Program-made: the position numbers and the translations under genes
The notes under the pieces: generated by a model
The model's input: only the letters and a program-made list of their open reading frames with translations
Told to the model about the DNA's origin: nothing
Databases searched by the model: none
Part shown: in pieces, positions 1 through 8,475 of the stretch
Numbering within the stretch: position 1 is the first letter of the stretch
How the letters are laid out: every line of letters begins with the position of its first letter
NCBI RefSeq assembly: GCF_003664035.1
Contig: NZ_RCCK01000011.1
Span: 186,001 to 250,000, forward strand
Origin: Pedobacter alluvionis
GTDB lineage: Bacteria > Bacteroidota > Bacteroidia > Sphingobacteriales > Sphingobacteriaceae
DNA: 64,000 nucleotides
Direction of reading: 5' to 3'

Positions 1-25
1 CCAAAACCTTACGATATTATTAGAT

Positions 26-92
26 TCGTCATCCTGAACTTGTTTCAGGATTTATGTCCTACAGATGCTGAACTAAATTCAGCATGACGATT
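26..92. repeat. Palindromic intergenic repeat (CGTCAT/ATGACG type)
   Basis: An outer inverted pair CGTCAT/ATGACG encloses two smaller hairpins, one built on TCCTGAA/TTCAGGA and one on TGCTGAA/TTCAGCA. It lies just past the nrdA stop codon, so a transcript of nrdA would end in this structure. Related palindromes occur at 8345-8369, 9635-9665, 23711-23826 and 63741-63785. No U-tract follows on the minus strand, so I call it a dispersed repeat rather than a classic terminator. Confidence 0.6.
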
Positions 93-100
93 GCGCGAGA

Positions 101-2485
101 CTAGCCAGAGCAGCTGATACAGCCTTCTTCCATTGAACAAACTGGTCCGTCAACGATTTCTTCTGCTACCTGATCTTGTGTCATTTCAGCAGGAATAACT
201 GCTTCAATTGCTTTACCGCCCTGGTTTTCTACTGTAAATTTAACCGCTTGCGAAGCTGCTTGTGTACGCAGGTAATACATACCGGTTTTTAAACCTTTCT
301 CCCATGCATAAAAGTGCATTGAAGTTAATTTTGAAGTATTTGGTGCATTTACGAACAAGTTTAACGATTGCGATTGACAGATATAAGCACCACGGTCGGC
401 AGCCATATCGATGATGTTACGCATCTTAATTTCCCAAACGGTTTTGTACAATTCTTTAATGTAATCAGGAATCGTATCAATAGCCTGGATTGAACCGTTA
501 GCCAATATGATCTGGTTTTTCATATCGTTGTTCCACAAACCTAATGCTACTAAATCTTTCAACAAGTGTTTGTTTACCACCACGAACTCTCCACTTAATA
601 CACGACGGGTATAAATGTTAGAGGTATATGGCTCGAAACATTCGTTGTTACCCAAAATCTGCGAAGTAGAGGCAGTTGGCATTGGCGCAACCAATAATGA
701 GTTGTACACACCATCTTTCACTACTTTTTTGCGTAATGCATCCCAATCCCAACGGCCGCTATCTGGTGTTACATTCCATAAATCGAACTGGAATTTACCT
801 TTTGATAACGGAGAACCTTTAAAAGTTTGGTAAGGACCATTTTTCACAGCTAAATCATGTGAAGCTGTCATTGAAGCGAAATAAATAGTTTCGAAAATGT
901 CTTTGTTTAGCCGTTTAGCCTCATCACTTTCGAAAGGTAAACGCATTAAGATAAAGGCATCAGCCAAACCTTGTACACCTAAACCAACCGGACGGTGACG
1001 CATGTTTGAATTTTCTGCTTCCTGTACAGGATAATAGTTATGATCGATGATTTTGTTCAGATTTAAAGTAGCCTGATAAGTTACATCGTATAATTTTTGG
1101 TGATCGAAAGCACCGTTAATTACGAAACGAGGCAATGCCAAAGAAGCTAAGTTACAAACGGCAACTTCATCTTTAGAAGTATACTCAATAATTTCAGTAC
1201 ACAGGTTAGAACTTTTAATGGTTCCTAAATTCTGCTGATTAGATTTACTATTTGCTGCATCTTTAAACAACATGTATGGCGTACCGGTTTCAATCTGAGA
1301 ATCTAAGATGGCAAACCAAAGTTCCTGAGCTTTAACCGTTTTACGTCCACGTTTTTCAGCTTCGTATTTAGTATACAAAGCTTCGAATTCAGCGCCGAAA
1401 CAATCTGCCAAACCTGGTGCTTCATGTGGACAGAATAATGTCCAATCGCCATTATCTTTAACGCGTTGCATAAACAAATCGTTAATCCAAAGGGCATAGA
1501 ACAAATCGCGCGCACGCATTTCTTCTTTACCATGGTTTTTACGTAAGTCTAAGAATTCGAAAACATCAGCATGCCAAGGCTCTAGATAGATTGCGAAAGC
1601 ACCTTTACGTTTACCTCCACCCTGATCTACATAACGGGCAGTATCGTTAAATACACGTAACATTGGGATGATACCGTTACTTGTACCGTTTGTACCACCA
1701 ATGTACGAACCTGTTGCGCGGATGTTATGGATGCTTAAACCGATACCACCTGCACTTTGCGAAATTTTAGCGGTTTGTTTTAATGTATCGTAAATACCTT
1801 CGATGCTGTCATCCTGCATGGTTAACAAGAAACATGACGACATTTGAGGTTTTGGTGTAGCGGCATTGAACAAAGTTGGCGTAGCATGTGTAAACCAACG
1901 CTCGCTCATTAAGTTATAAGTTTTGATGGCACTTTCGATATCTTCTTTGTGGATACCAACAGAAACACGCATAAACAAATGTTGCGGGCGCTCTACAATC
2001 TGACCATTAACTTTTAAAAGGTAAGATTTTTCCAACGTTTTAAAACCGAAATAATCGAAACCGAAATCGCGGTCATAAATGATAGAGCTATCTAAAATAT
2101 CTTTGTTTTTTTCAATAATCTCATAAACATCATCAGCGATCAGAGGTGCAGCTTTCTGCGCTTTCGGGTCGAAATATTCGTACAACATTTTCATCGTACC
2201 CGAGAATGATTTAGTGGTGTTTTTATGCAGGTTTGAAACCGCAATACGCGATGCCAGCAGCGCATAATCAGGGTGCTTTGTAGTTAACGATGCAGCAGTT
2301 TCTGCAGCAAGGTTATCCAGTTCAGAGGTGGTTACTCCATCATATAAACCTTCGATTACCTTTTTGGCTACATCAATCGGGTCTACAAGGTCTGAATTTA
2401 AACTATAGCACAACTTTTGAATGCGGGCTGTGATTTTGTCAAATTGCACCGCTTCTTTGCGGCCATCTCTTTTTAGTACGAACAT
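101..2485 (-). CDS. nrdA: Ribonucleoside-diphosphate reductase, alpha subunit (class Ia)
   Basis: This is the large catalytic subunit that reduces ribonucleoside diphosphates to deoxyribonucleotides in the cytoplasm. At 794 residues it has the usual length. The N-terminus (about 1-95) is an ATP-cone beginning [11 protein letters not shown]. The barrel carries the active-site segment [10 protein letters not shown] and the typical [15 protein letters not shown] loop. The C-terminal tail ends in cysteines (CISCSG) that pass electrons from thioredoxin or glutaredoxin to the active site. It lies 146 nt downstream of nrdB on the same strand, the expected partner gene, and that gap contains 7-nt-periodic sequence. 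The start fits the family N-terminus. Nothing looks truncated. Confidence 0.97.
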   Translation of the reverse strand: MFVLKRDGRKEAVQFDKITARIQKLCYSLNSDLVDPIDVAKKVIEGLYDGVTTSELDNLAAETAASLTTKHPDYALLASRIAVSNLHKNTTKSFSGTMKMLYEYFDPKAQKAAPLIADDVYEIIEKNKDILDSSIIYDRDFGFDYFGFKTLEKSYLLKVNGQIVERPQHLFMRVSVGIHKEDIESAIKTYNLMSERWFTHATPTLFNAATPKPQMSSCFLLTMQDDSIEGIYDTLKQTAKISQSAGGIGLSIHNIRATGSYIGGTNGTSNGIIPMLRVFNDTARYVDQGGGKRKGAFAIYLEPWHADVFEFLDLRKNHGKEEMRARDLFYALWINDLFMQRVKDNGDWTLFCPHEAPGLADCFGAEFEALYTKYEAEKRGRKTVKAQELWFAILDSQIETGTPYMLFKDAANSKSNQQNLGTIKSSNLCTEIIEYTSKDEVAVCNLASLALPRFVINGAFDHQKLYDVTYQATLNLNKIIDHNYYPVQEAENSNMRHRPVGLGVQGLADAFILMRLPFESDEAKRLNKDIFETIYFASMTASHDLAVKNGPYQTFKGSPLSKGKFQFDLWNVTPDSGRWDWDALRKKVVKDGVYNSLLVAPMPTASTSQILGNNECFEPYTSNIYTRRVLSGEFVVVNKHLLKDLVALGLWNNDMKNQIILANGSIQAIDTIPDYIKELYKTVWEIKMRNIIDMAADRGAYICQSQSLNLFVNAPNTSKLTSMHFYAWEKGLKTGMYYLRTQAASQAVKFTVENQGGKAIEAVIPAEMTQDQVAEEIVDGPVCSMEEGCISCSG

Positions 2486-2512
2486 ATTTTATGAGATTTT
2501 TTAGTTAATATT

Positions 2513-2638
2513 TAGTAGCGAGTATTAAGTATCAAGACTTAATGATCGCTTTATATTTTTGTTATTTATTAGTATCAAGTAGTGAGTATCAGGTATCAAG
2601 ATTAAAACTTTCTACCTTTTAACCCTCTACCTTAAAAG
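2513..2638. repeat. Degenerate 7-nt-periodic sequence between nrdB and nrdA
   Basis: Three short runs repeat with a 7-base period: one from 2513 (units such as GAGTATT, AAGTATC), one from 2570 (TAGTATC, AAGTAGT) and one from about 2612 (TCTACCT, TTTAACC). The units drift but the spacing is kept. Similar runs with different unit sequences occur in many gaps of this window. Function is unknown. Confidence 0.5.
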
Positions 2639-3603
2639 TCTTCGTCTAATGAAAACGCTTGTTTATTATTATCAGCAGAGGTTAATACGCCACTTTTCTG
2701 ATAATCGCCTACACGTTTTTCGAAGAAGTTGGTTTTACCCTGTAATGAAATCATTTCCATAAAATCGAATGGATTGGTTGCATGGTAGATTTTTTTGTAA
2801 CCCAGCTCCTGTAACCATCTGTCGGCCACAAATTCGATATATTGACTCATTAATTTTGCATTCATCCCAATTAAAGCAACTGGCAATGCATCAGTAATAA
2901 ATTCTTTTTCAATTTCTACCGCATCGCTGATAATGCCATGCACTTGTTCTTCGCTGAGTTTATTGCTCAACATGCTGTACAACAAGCATGCAAATTCGCA
3001 GTGAGAACCTTCATCTCTTGAGATTAATTCATTACTGAAAGTTAATCCCGGCATTAAGCCACGTTTCTTCAACCAGAAGATAGAACAGAAACTTCCGCTG
3101 AAGAAAATACCTTCAACCGCAGCAAAAGCCACCAAACGTTCGGCAAAAGTTCCGTTTTCGATCCAGCGTAAAGCCCATTCTGCTTTTCTTTTTACCGCAG
3201 GTACGGTATCAATAGCATGGAACAAACGGTCTTTTTCTTCAGGATCTTTAATATAAGTATCGATTAACAGGGCGTAGGTTTCAGCATGGATGTTTTCCAT
3301 CATAATCTGGAAACCATAAAAACAACGTGCTTCCGGCAATTGAACCTCACTCATGAAGTTTACAGCAAGATTTTCGTTCACGATACCATCACTAGCAGAA
3401 AAGAAAGCAAGGATGTGCGAAATAAAATGTCTTTCGCCATCATTTAAATTGTCCCAGTGTTTCTGGTCGTCAGAAAGATCAATCTCTTCTGCCGTCCAAA
3501 AACTAGCTTCGGTCTTTTTATACATTTCCCATATTGCCGGATACTTAATCGGCAAAAGCACAAATCTGTCTTTGTTTTCTTGTAGTAATAATTCCTGTTC
3601 CAT
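2632..3603 (-). CDS. nrdB: Ribonucleoside-diphosphate reductase, beta subunit
   Basis: This is the small subunit, which holds the di-iron/tyrosyl radical cofactor for NrdA. The protein is 323 residues long. The metal ligands and radical site are visible: Asp72 in [10 protein letters not shown], Glu103 and His106 in [10 protein letters not shown], and the radical tyrosine at 110. The spacing matches the class Ia pattern (Asp to Glu 31 residues, Glu-x2-His-x3-Tyr). A second ligand set is in [11 protein letters not shown]. Because the Tyr is present, a tyrosyl-radical enzyme is expected rather than a class Ic type. It is the first gene of an nrdB-nrdA unit. The 1.28 kb upstream carries one copy of a 222-bp duplicated segment with a minus-strand TAnnTTTG match (3851-3858). 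Confidence 0.97.
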   Translation of the reverse strand: MEQELLLQENKDRFVLLPIKYPAIWEMYKKTEASFWTAEEIDLSDDQKHWDNLNDGERHFISHILAFFSASDGIVNENLAVNFMSEVQLPEARCFYGFQIMMENIHAETYALLIDTYIKDPEEKDRLFHAIDTVPAVKRKAEWALRWIENGTFAERLVAFAAVEGIFFSGSFCSIFWLKKRGLMPGLTFSNELISRDEGSHCEFACLLYSMLSNKLSEEQVHGIISDAVEIEKEFITDALPVALIGMNAKLMSQYIEFVADRWLQELGYKKIYHATNPFDFMEMISLQGKTNFFEKRVGDYQKSGVLTSADNNKQAFSLDEDF

Positions 3604-3840
3604 ACGCTGATATTTTTAATTCTATTTAACAGAGCCGACAAAGACACGCATTCATCAATTTTATATGATGATTGTAATGTCTTTTATCAAAACGCTGTTG
3701 TGAAAGTGCTAACCCTATTGCCTGACAAACAACTGAGATTTTAGTTAGGAAAATTTAAAATTTCAACCAGAGTGATGTACGTCTAAATTACTAAAAACTA
3801 AGCTTTTATATTTGTTTTCAAGCGCAAGAAGTTAAAGAAC

Positions 3841-4062
3841 TTTGTTGTAACAAATATATATACGGCGGCCCTTTTTAGTGTACCAAAGTTGTTAACACCC
3901 CACCCAATTGTTGGGGAAAAACGATCAGCCAAATATCATTTTCAAGCGAAAAAAAAGCTAATCGTTTCTTTTCAAGGGTTTAGCAAACCAAAATGAGTGT
4001 TAATAACTTAAATTTGAAGGATATAACCAGAGTAAAATAGAGCTAAAAGGAGTATTCTCAAC
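3841..4062. repeat. 222-bp direct repeat, copy 1
   Basis: This segment is closely matched by 4668-4890 in the same orientation. Shared blocks include AGTGTACCAAAGTTGTTAAC, ACGATCAGCCAAATATCATT and GAGCTAAAAGGAGTATT. On the minus strand both copies keep a TAnnTTTG element (TATATTTG at 3851-3858 here) next to a TTGTTxTAACAA palindrome. The right edge resembles the last codons of the RlpA-like gene next to copy 2, so copy 1 probably arose by duplication of sequence beside that gene. It lies in the upstream region of nrdB. Confidence 0.8.
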
Positions 4063-4457
4063 CATAGAAATAAAACTTCATTACTTATATTTTTATCACT
4101 ATAATAGATAGATTCATATTCTCAGCTTCAAGTTTTTATATATCTATAAAAAGTAAAGTAAGTCTTTTACGCTAAATAATATATTCCTTATAAGTTTTTC
4201 ATGATCTTGTTAAATCATTTACACCGATTAAGTAAAAGATAACATTCATTATTATAGCATTAACTAGGAAAGTTATAAAGATAATTTTAAGTCAGCGATT
4301 CAACATATTTAGCTTAAATATTATAAAATGTGAATTTCTGAGCTCATTATCAATTTCAACATCCCGAGTTCAAAAACCCTATTTAAATAAAAATAAGACA
4401 TATTATTAAAAATAAAACATAAAAAAAACGTTTTTATACTCCCTAAAAACATACGAA
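4063..4457. other. AT-rich gap without recognisable gene
   Basis: This stretch lies between the first direct repeat and the promoter of the candidate RNA. It is very AT-rich, has no open reading frame of plausible composition on either strand, and shows no clear hairpin with a U-tract. I see nothing functional beyond possible upstream promoter sequence. Confidence 0.5.
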
Positions 4458-4466
4458 TTTGTGAAA

Positions 4467-4494
4467 TTTGTTAAAAACTTTCGAAATAACTTTG
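4467..4494 (+). promoter_or_regulatory. Bacteroidota-type promoter for candidate ncRNA
   Basis: TAACTTTG at 4487-4494 matches the Bacteroidota -7 element TAnnTTTG and is followed by C. A TTTG at 4467-4470 could serve as the -33 element; its 16-nt spacing is slightly short of the usual 19. Transcription would begin near 4500, directly before a structured segment that ends in an intrinsic terminator. Confidence 0.55.
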
Positions 4495-4499
4495 CAAAG

Positions 4500-4670
4500 T
4501 TTTTAGCTATGTTTACACCAATAAAAAATCCCCAAGAATGCCATCTTGAGGATGTACCATTAAACTTGCAAGTTTAATGTTTCTATTTGCTTTACCAAGG
4601 CACTTGCTGGTGAACTTGTTTAGGCTTATTATTGTTAAAGAAATTAAAAGCACCTATTAGGTGCTTTTTT
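4500..4670 (+). ncRNA. Candidate structured small RNA with own promoter and terminator
   Basis: No ORF fits this stretch, but the RNA would fold well. A closing helix can form between 4512-4524 and 4626-4639. Inside it are three hairpins: 4528-4553 (10-pair stem with one C-A mismatch), 4558-4579 (a perfect 22-nt palindrome around CTTGCAAG), and 4591-4614 (TTTACCA pairing with TGGTGAA). The 3' end at 4646-4670 is a GC-containing terminator hairpin followed by a T-run. A promoter match lies directly upstream. The next plus-strand gene is far away, so it is not an obvious mRNA leader. I do not recognise the family. 6S-like RNA or a relic riboswitch leader are alternatives, but I cannot match either motif. 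Confidence 0.5.
4646..4670 (+). terminator. Intrinsic terminator of candidate ncRNA
   Basis: AAAAGCACCTA pairs with TAGGTGCTTTT, followed by a run of T. Copy 2 of the direct repeat begins at its 3' edge. Confidence 0.75.
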
Positions 4671-4890
4671 GTTATAACAAAGATATATACGGTAGCCCCT
4701 TTTAGTGTACCAAAGTTGTTAACACCCAGTTCAATTACTGGGGAAAAACGATCAGCCAAATATCATTTTCAAGCGAAAAAAAAGCTAATAGTTTCTTTTC
4801 AAGCGCTTAGTAAGCCAAAATAATTGTTAACAACTTAAATTTGAGGGGTATTTTGAGCCCTAAAAAGAGCTAAAAGGAGTATTACTCAAC
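4668..4890. repeat. 222-bp direct repeat, copy 2
   Basis: This copy matches 3841-4062 in the same orientation. It overlaps the final codons of the RlpA-like gene at its right end and touches the ncRNA terminator at its left end. The minus-strand element TATCTTTG (4678-4685) is preserved relative to copy 1, which suggests a conserved leftward promoter. A TTTG lies 25 nt upstream of it in both copies, longer than the usual spacing. Confidence 0.8.
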
Positions 4891-5262
4891 TGTATAACTG
4901 AGGCTTACTTTAGCGATGCCTTTGCGATAGATACCAATCTGTTTGGCAGCACGTTCAGACAAATCTATGGCCAATCTTTTCGAGAAAGGACCACGGTCAT
5001 TTACCTTTACTACTACCGATTTTCCGTTATCAGGATTGGTTACTGTAATCATGGTTCCGAATGGCAGGGTACGGTGGGCAGCCGTTAGTTTTTTTGCCCT
5101 GTATTTGGCGCCACTGGTGGTGCGGCGGCCTTCAAATTTTCTGTGATAATAAGTAGCGAGAACTGTTTTTTTGATACTATCAGGTTCGTTTGATGAACCA
5201 GAATCTTGTGCTTTACCTTGTAAAAACAGGAAACAAAAACTTAATAACAGCAGATACTTCAT
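4882..5262 (-). CDS. RlpA-like double-psi beta-barrel secreted protein
   Basis: This is a short exported protein of 126 residues. It begins with a signal peptide (residues 1-18, MKYLLLLSFCFLFLQGKAQ). The rest is a single double-psi beta-barrel of the RlpA type, with ASxY-like start ATYYHRKFEGRRT, the core LPFGTMITVTNPDNGKS and the hallmark VKVNDRGPF. RlpA proteins bind or cleave denuded peptidoglycan glycans. This version lacks the SPOR domain, so septal targeting is not supported. The gene stands alone: the MsrB terminator lies upstream, and a duplicated 222-bp segment overlaps its 3' end. Confidence 0.88.
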   Translation of the reverse strand: MKYLLLLSFCFLFLQGKAQDSGSSNEPDSIKKTVLATYYHRKFEGRRTTSGAKYRAKKLTAAHRTLPFGTMITVTNPDNGKSVVVKVNDRGPFSKRLAIDLSERAAKQIGIYRKGIAKVSLSYTVE

Positions 5263-5350
5263 AGGCTAAATTTTCTTTATCGAGCCTGCAAATATAAGCA
5301 TTTAGTTTATAATCAATAATTTGTGGAAAAACTACCTGGTTTTGTGCATC

Positions 5351-5381
5351 AAAAAAGGCGTACAGCTTGTCGCCATACGCC
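5351..5381 (-). terminator. Terminator of msrB
   Basis: On the minus strand GGCGTA pairs with TACGCC and a T-run follows. It lies 26 nt past the msrB stop codon and separates msrB from the RlpA-like gene. Confidence 0.75.
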
Positions 5382-5406
5382 TCTACCTAACCCTTCTACA
5401 TCCACC

Positions 5407-5910
5407 TTATTTTTGATCCGGCACGAAATTCATGGAGATGGAATTTACACAATGACGGGTGTCTTTATTGGTAAATCCTTCGCCTAAAAATACGTGACCA
5501 AGATGCGCACCACAATTGGCACAAACTATTTCTGTACGGGAACCATCAGCATCAGGAATACGCTTTACAGCACCTTTAATTTCGTCATCGAAAGCAGGCC
5601 AGCCACAATGTGCATCAAACTTACTTTCTGAACGATATAAGGCCGCATTACAACGTTTACACGTGTAAGTTCCTTTATCTGTTGTATGCTCGTATTTACC
5701 TGTACCAGGGTATTCTGTACCTTTATTTACAATTACTCTTTCTTCTTCGGGTGTTAATGGATTCCAGTTCATTTTCTTCTTTGGTATGATTTGTTCTGTT
5801 TCCGTAGATTGTTTTACAGCTTTCTTATCTTGCTTTTGGGCACAAGCAGAAAGACTTGTTATTAAAACAACAGCAGAAAGCAAAAATAGTTTATTTAACA
5901 TCGTTTTCAT
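5407..5910 (-). CDS. msrB: Peptide-methionine (R)-S-oxide reductase, lipoprotein
   Basis: MsrB repairs the R-epimer of methionine sulfoxide in oxidised proteins. The 167-residue product starts with a lipoprotein signal whose lipobox cysteine is Cys23 (SLSAC), so it acts in the periplasm, probably membrane-anchored. The SelR domain covers about 48-165. It contains two zinc-binding CxxC pairs (CKRC and CANC), the segment HCGWPAF, and the catalytic Cys154 in RHCVNSIS. No MsrA is adjacent. A strong terminator follows the gene, so it is likely monocistronic. Confidence 0.95.
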   Translation of the reverse strand: MKTMLNKLFLLSAVVLITSLSACAQKQDKKAVKQSTETEQIIPKKKMNWNPLTPEEERVIVNKGTEYPGTGKYEHTTDKGTYTCKRCNAALYRSESKFDAHCGWPAFDDEIKGAVKRIPDADGSRTEIVCANCGAHLGHVFLGEGFTNKDTRHCVNSISMNFVPDQK

Positions 5911-6088
5911 ACTTCAATATACGCTATAGATTCTGCTTTGGTTTGCTGGTTTGAGAGAATGTAGTAGTGTTTACCTCACCCTGACAAAGTTTGACGAGTA
6001 TTGTCTTTGTGCTGTCCCTCTCCTGGAGGAGAAGGATACAAAGTGAAGTGGTTTTAACCCAAAGTTAAGCTTAACCAAAGGCATTAAA

Positions 6089-6115
6089 GATTCCTGCCTG
6101 CGCAGGAATGACGAA
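6089..6115. repeat. Palindromic intergenic repeat
   Basis: TTCCTGCCTGCGCAGGAA at 6091-6108 is a near-perfect palindrome followed by TGACG, the tail seen in the other dispersed palindromes of this window. Confidence 0.5.
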
Positions 6116-6202
6116 AATAAAAAACAAGAATAAAGCCCAACTTTGTGTGCTTTGCGCCTTAGTGGTCGAACGCATTCTTCGCGAACTTTGCGGTAAAAAA
6201 AC

Positions 6203-6236
6203 AAAAAAAGCGTCCCGAACTTAATCGAAACGCTTT
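6203..6236 (-). terminator. Terminator of sucD
   Basis: On the minus strand AAAGCGTTTCGA pairs (with G-U pairs) to TCGGGACGCTTT, followed by a T-run. It begins 22 nt after the sucD stop codon. Confidence 0.75.
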
Positions 6237-6258
6237 TCTATAAAGAGATTTTTAAATC

Positions 6259-7131
6259 TTATTTTGCTAATTCTTCTGCCATTGCAGCACCGATTTCTGC
6301 AGGGCTTTCTACAACACGGATACCACACTCACGCATGATTTTCATTTTAGCAGCTGCAGTATCATCAGCACCGCCAACAATAGCACCAGCATGGCCCATT
6401 CTACGTCCCGGAGGCGCAGTTTGACCAGCGATGAAACCAACAACAGGTTTAGTACCATGTTCTTTGATCCAATGGGCAGCTTCTGCTTCCATTCCACCAC
6501 CAATTTCACCAATCATGATGATACCATGAGTTTCAGGATCGTTCATTAATAATTTAACTGCTTCTACAGTTGGTGTTCCAATAATTGGGTCACCACCAAT
6601 ACCGATAGCTGTTGTAATACCTAAACCAGCTTTAACAACCTGATCTACCGCCTCATAAGTTAAAGTTCCTGATTTAGAAACCACACCTACATGACCTTTT
6701 TTGAAGATAAAACCTGGCATAATACCAATTTTAGCTTCATCAGCAGTAATTACACCCGGGCAGTTAGGGCCGATAAGCGTAACATCGCGATCAGCAATAT
6801 ATTCTTTAACCTGAATCATATCCTTAGTTGGGATACCTTCAGTAATACAAACAATAACTTTAATACCACCTTCGGCAGCTTCCATAATTGCATCAGCAGC
6901 AAAAGCTGGTGGCACAAAAATGATAGATACATTTGCACCCGTTTGATCAACGGCATCTTTAACAGTATTAAAAACAGGCTTTTCTAAATGCAATTGCCCA
7001 CCTTTGCCAGGTGTTACACCACCAACTACGTTTGTACCATAGGCCAGCATCTGCTCAGCGTGGTAAGTTCCTTCGTTTCCGGTAAAACCCTGAACGATAA
7101 CCTTAGAATCTTTATTTACTAAAACGCTCAT
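6259..7131 (-). CDS. sucD: Succinate-CoA ligase, ADP/GDP-forming, alpha subunit
   Basis: This TCA-cycle enzyme interconverts succinyl-CoA and succinate with nucleotide phosphorylation. The 290-residue subunit has the N-terminal CoA-binding Rossmann domain (about 1-125, with [18 protein letters not shown]) and the ligase domain. The phosphorylated histidine lies in [12 protein letters not shown] near residue 247. Family length is normal. The beta subunit gene sucC is not adjacent, which is common in Bacteroidota. A consensus promoter lies directly upstream and a terminator downstream, so the gene is probably transcribed alone. Confidence 0.96.
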   Translation of the reverse strand: MSVLVNKDSKVIVQGFTGNEGTYHAEQMLAYGTNVVGGVTPGKGGQLHLEKPVFNTVKDAVDQTGANVSIIFVPPAFAADAIMEAAEGGIKVIVCITEGIPTKDMIQVKEYIADRDVTLIGPNCPGVITADEAKIGIMPGFIFKKGHVGVVSKSGTLTYEAVDQVVKAGLGITTAIGIGGDPIIGTPTVEAVKLLMNDPETHGIIMIGEIGGGMEAEAAHWIKEHGTKPVVGFIAGQTAPPGRRMGHAGAIVGGADDTAAAKMKIMRECGIRVVESPAEIGAAMAEELAK

Positions 7132-7151
7132 GTATCAATATTTTTTTTGTG

Positions 7152-7182
7152 CAAAGCTAATATTATTGAACTGGAATTCAAA
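7152..7182 (-). promoter_or_regulatory. Consensus Bacteroidota promoter of sucD
   Basis: Read on the minus strand, TTTG (7179-7182) is followed 19 nt later by TAGCTTTG (7152-7159). This is an exact match to the TTTG-N19-TAnnTTTG pattern, 21 nt upstream of the sucD start codon. Confidence 0.75.
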
Positions 7183-7259
7183 TCTAAAACCATATTATTT
7201 AGTCCGTTTTTTCAGGAAAATGTAAGGAAATGCTTTATGGCAGCTTTAGTCTGATATAC

Positions 7260-7294
7260 GAAAGACCAAAGCGGAAAGACTAAAGCTAAAAGCG
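7260..7294. repeat. Degenerate 7-nt-periodic run
   Basis: Consecutive 7-base units such as GAAAGAC, CAAAGCG and TAAAGCT keep phase over about 35 bases. A second run with nearly the same units lies at 7631-7657, on the other side of the inverted-repeat element. Confidence 0.55.
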
Positions 7295-7366
7295 ATAATT
7301 GACTATTGTAATGCATAGTGCTCCACATAATTTTAGGCCCCATACCTGGAGCAGGCCCTTCGGCTA

Positions 7367-7567
7367 TAAACCTGACAGCAGCGAACACGAAGTGTAACGG
7401 AGTAAAGCGAATGGCAGGGCTTCAAAGGCCAAGTACTACAGACCGCTCATTTTCAAAAAATATTATCGCTTAGGATTAGAAAATGAACAGTTCAGTTCTT
7501 TTGGAAGGCTTCAGTCCCGCTCTCCGTTCTTTCCGATGAAGAATCGGAACCACTGTGATCGGGTTTA
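7367..7567 (-). repeat. ~200-bp element with terminal inverted repeats, copy A
   Basis: The element is bounded by TAAACCTGA at the left and TCGGGTTTA at the right. Its left arm (AGCGAACACGAAGTGTAACG and onward) closely matches the reverse complement of the right arm of the copy at 43262-43465, so it sits in the opposite orientation to that copy. It contains no ORF of its own. It lies between sucD and the cupin gene, flanked by 7-nt-periodic runs. Size and ends suggest a miniature mobile or REP-type element. Confidence 0.65.
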
Positions 7568-7664
7568 GCAATAAAGTGCTGGTGCCTGTGGCAACATCCA
7601 TGCAAAACGCCTATATTTACCTTTAAAGCTGAAAGACCAAAGCAAAAAGCTAAATAATATCAAG

Positions 7665-8090
7665 ATGAGAAAATCCATATTAGTTTTAATCGTTATTACT
7701 GCAATCTTCATTTCGTTTAAAGCATCTGCACAAAATGGCGATACCACTAAATATATCCTCCAAAACGATGTTGAAGTAGCCAAAGAAGAACCAGGAACAC
7801 ATAATGGTGGAGGTAAAACCATCGGCTTTAACTTTTTCGGGGAGGCAAAAAGCCTCAAAACAGCATTCCGCAAAAGGATTCTGAAGCCAGGCTCTTCCAT
7901 TGGTTACCATTTGCAGAAAGAAGATGAGATTTATTATGTGATCAGTGGAAACGGAACCATGCAGATGAACGGAAAAACCTTTGCAGTTAAACCAGGTGAT
8001 GCTATTTTAACCCGCCCGGGCAGTTCGCATGGTATTGCCCCAAATGCAGGTAATGTTTTGACTATTCTGATTGTTTATGAGAAGAAATGA
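7665..8090 (+). CDS. Secreted cupin-domain protein
   Basis: This is a small exported single-domain cupin of 141 residues. Residues 1-22 form a signal peptide ending near ASAQ. The barrel shows a degenerate first cupin motif (GYHLQKEDEIYYVISGNG) and a recognisable second motif (PGDAILTRPGSSHGI). The histidines and glutamate could bind one metal ion, but the HxH pair of motif 1 is reduced to a single His. Substrate is unknown. Such proteins range from sugar-binding to dioxygenase-like. It is isolated: a repeat element lies upstream and a repeat-containing gap downstream. Confidence 0.85.
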   Translation: MRKSILVLIVITAIFISFKASAQNGDTTKYILQNDVEVAKEEPGTHNGGGKTIGFNFFGEAKSLKTAFRKRILKPGSSIGYHLQKEDEIYYVISGNGTMQMNGKTFAVKPGDAILTRPGSSHGIAPNAGNVLTILIVYEKK

Positions 8091-8344
8091 TGATATGCGG
8101 GTAAAGCAGGATTAAAAGAAGATTAGTTAACAATTCTCAGTTGGCAGTACAGTTCTGAGTTTCTTACTTGCGTTAAAGACTTCTATACTTGTGGGTGTCG
8201 TTACTATTCAACAACGTCTGTCATTAATGAAATCTGTCCTCAAAAAACACAGCAATTGTTGGCTCATCATTTTACCTAAAGGATTGCAAATCCTTAGTTC
8301 TCGAATCGGAATTGCAAATTCCGACTAACGAAGTTCAAAACAGA

Positions 8345-8369
8345 CCCTGAAATAAATTCAGGGTGACGA
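8345..8369. repeat. Palindromic intergenic repeat
   Basis: CCCTGAA pairs with TTCAGGG and is followed by TGACGA, like the other dispersed palindromes. The rest of the gap 8091-8475 shows no gene. Confidence 0.5.
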
Positions 8370-8421
8370 GTAGACAAAGAATAATTAAATCCAGAAACAA
8401 TCCCTAAAAAAGATACAAACG

Positions 8422-8457
8422 AAAAGCCGGACCAACTTTAATCGTTAATCCGGCTTT
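8422..8457 (-). terminator. Terminator of rlmF
   Basis: On the minus strand AAAGCCGGA pairs perfectly with TCCGGCTTT across a 17-nt loop, followed by T-rich sequence. It lies 18 nt past the rlmF stop codon. Confidence 0.65.
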
Positions 8458-8475
8458 GCTTTACTATTTACCAAA

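Noticed and set aside
4500..4670. Assigning the candidate RNA as 6S RNA or tmRNA
   Set aside because: No tRNA-like ends or tag ORF for tmRNA, and the multibranched fold does not show the long rod with a central bubble of 6S RNA. Left as an unassigned RNA.
7367..7567. Insertion sequence with transposase
   Set aside because: The element is only about 200 bp and has no transposase ORF, so it can at most be a non-autonomous element.
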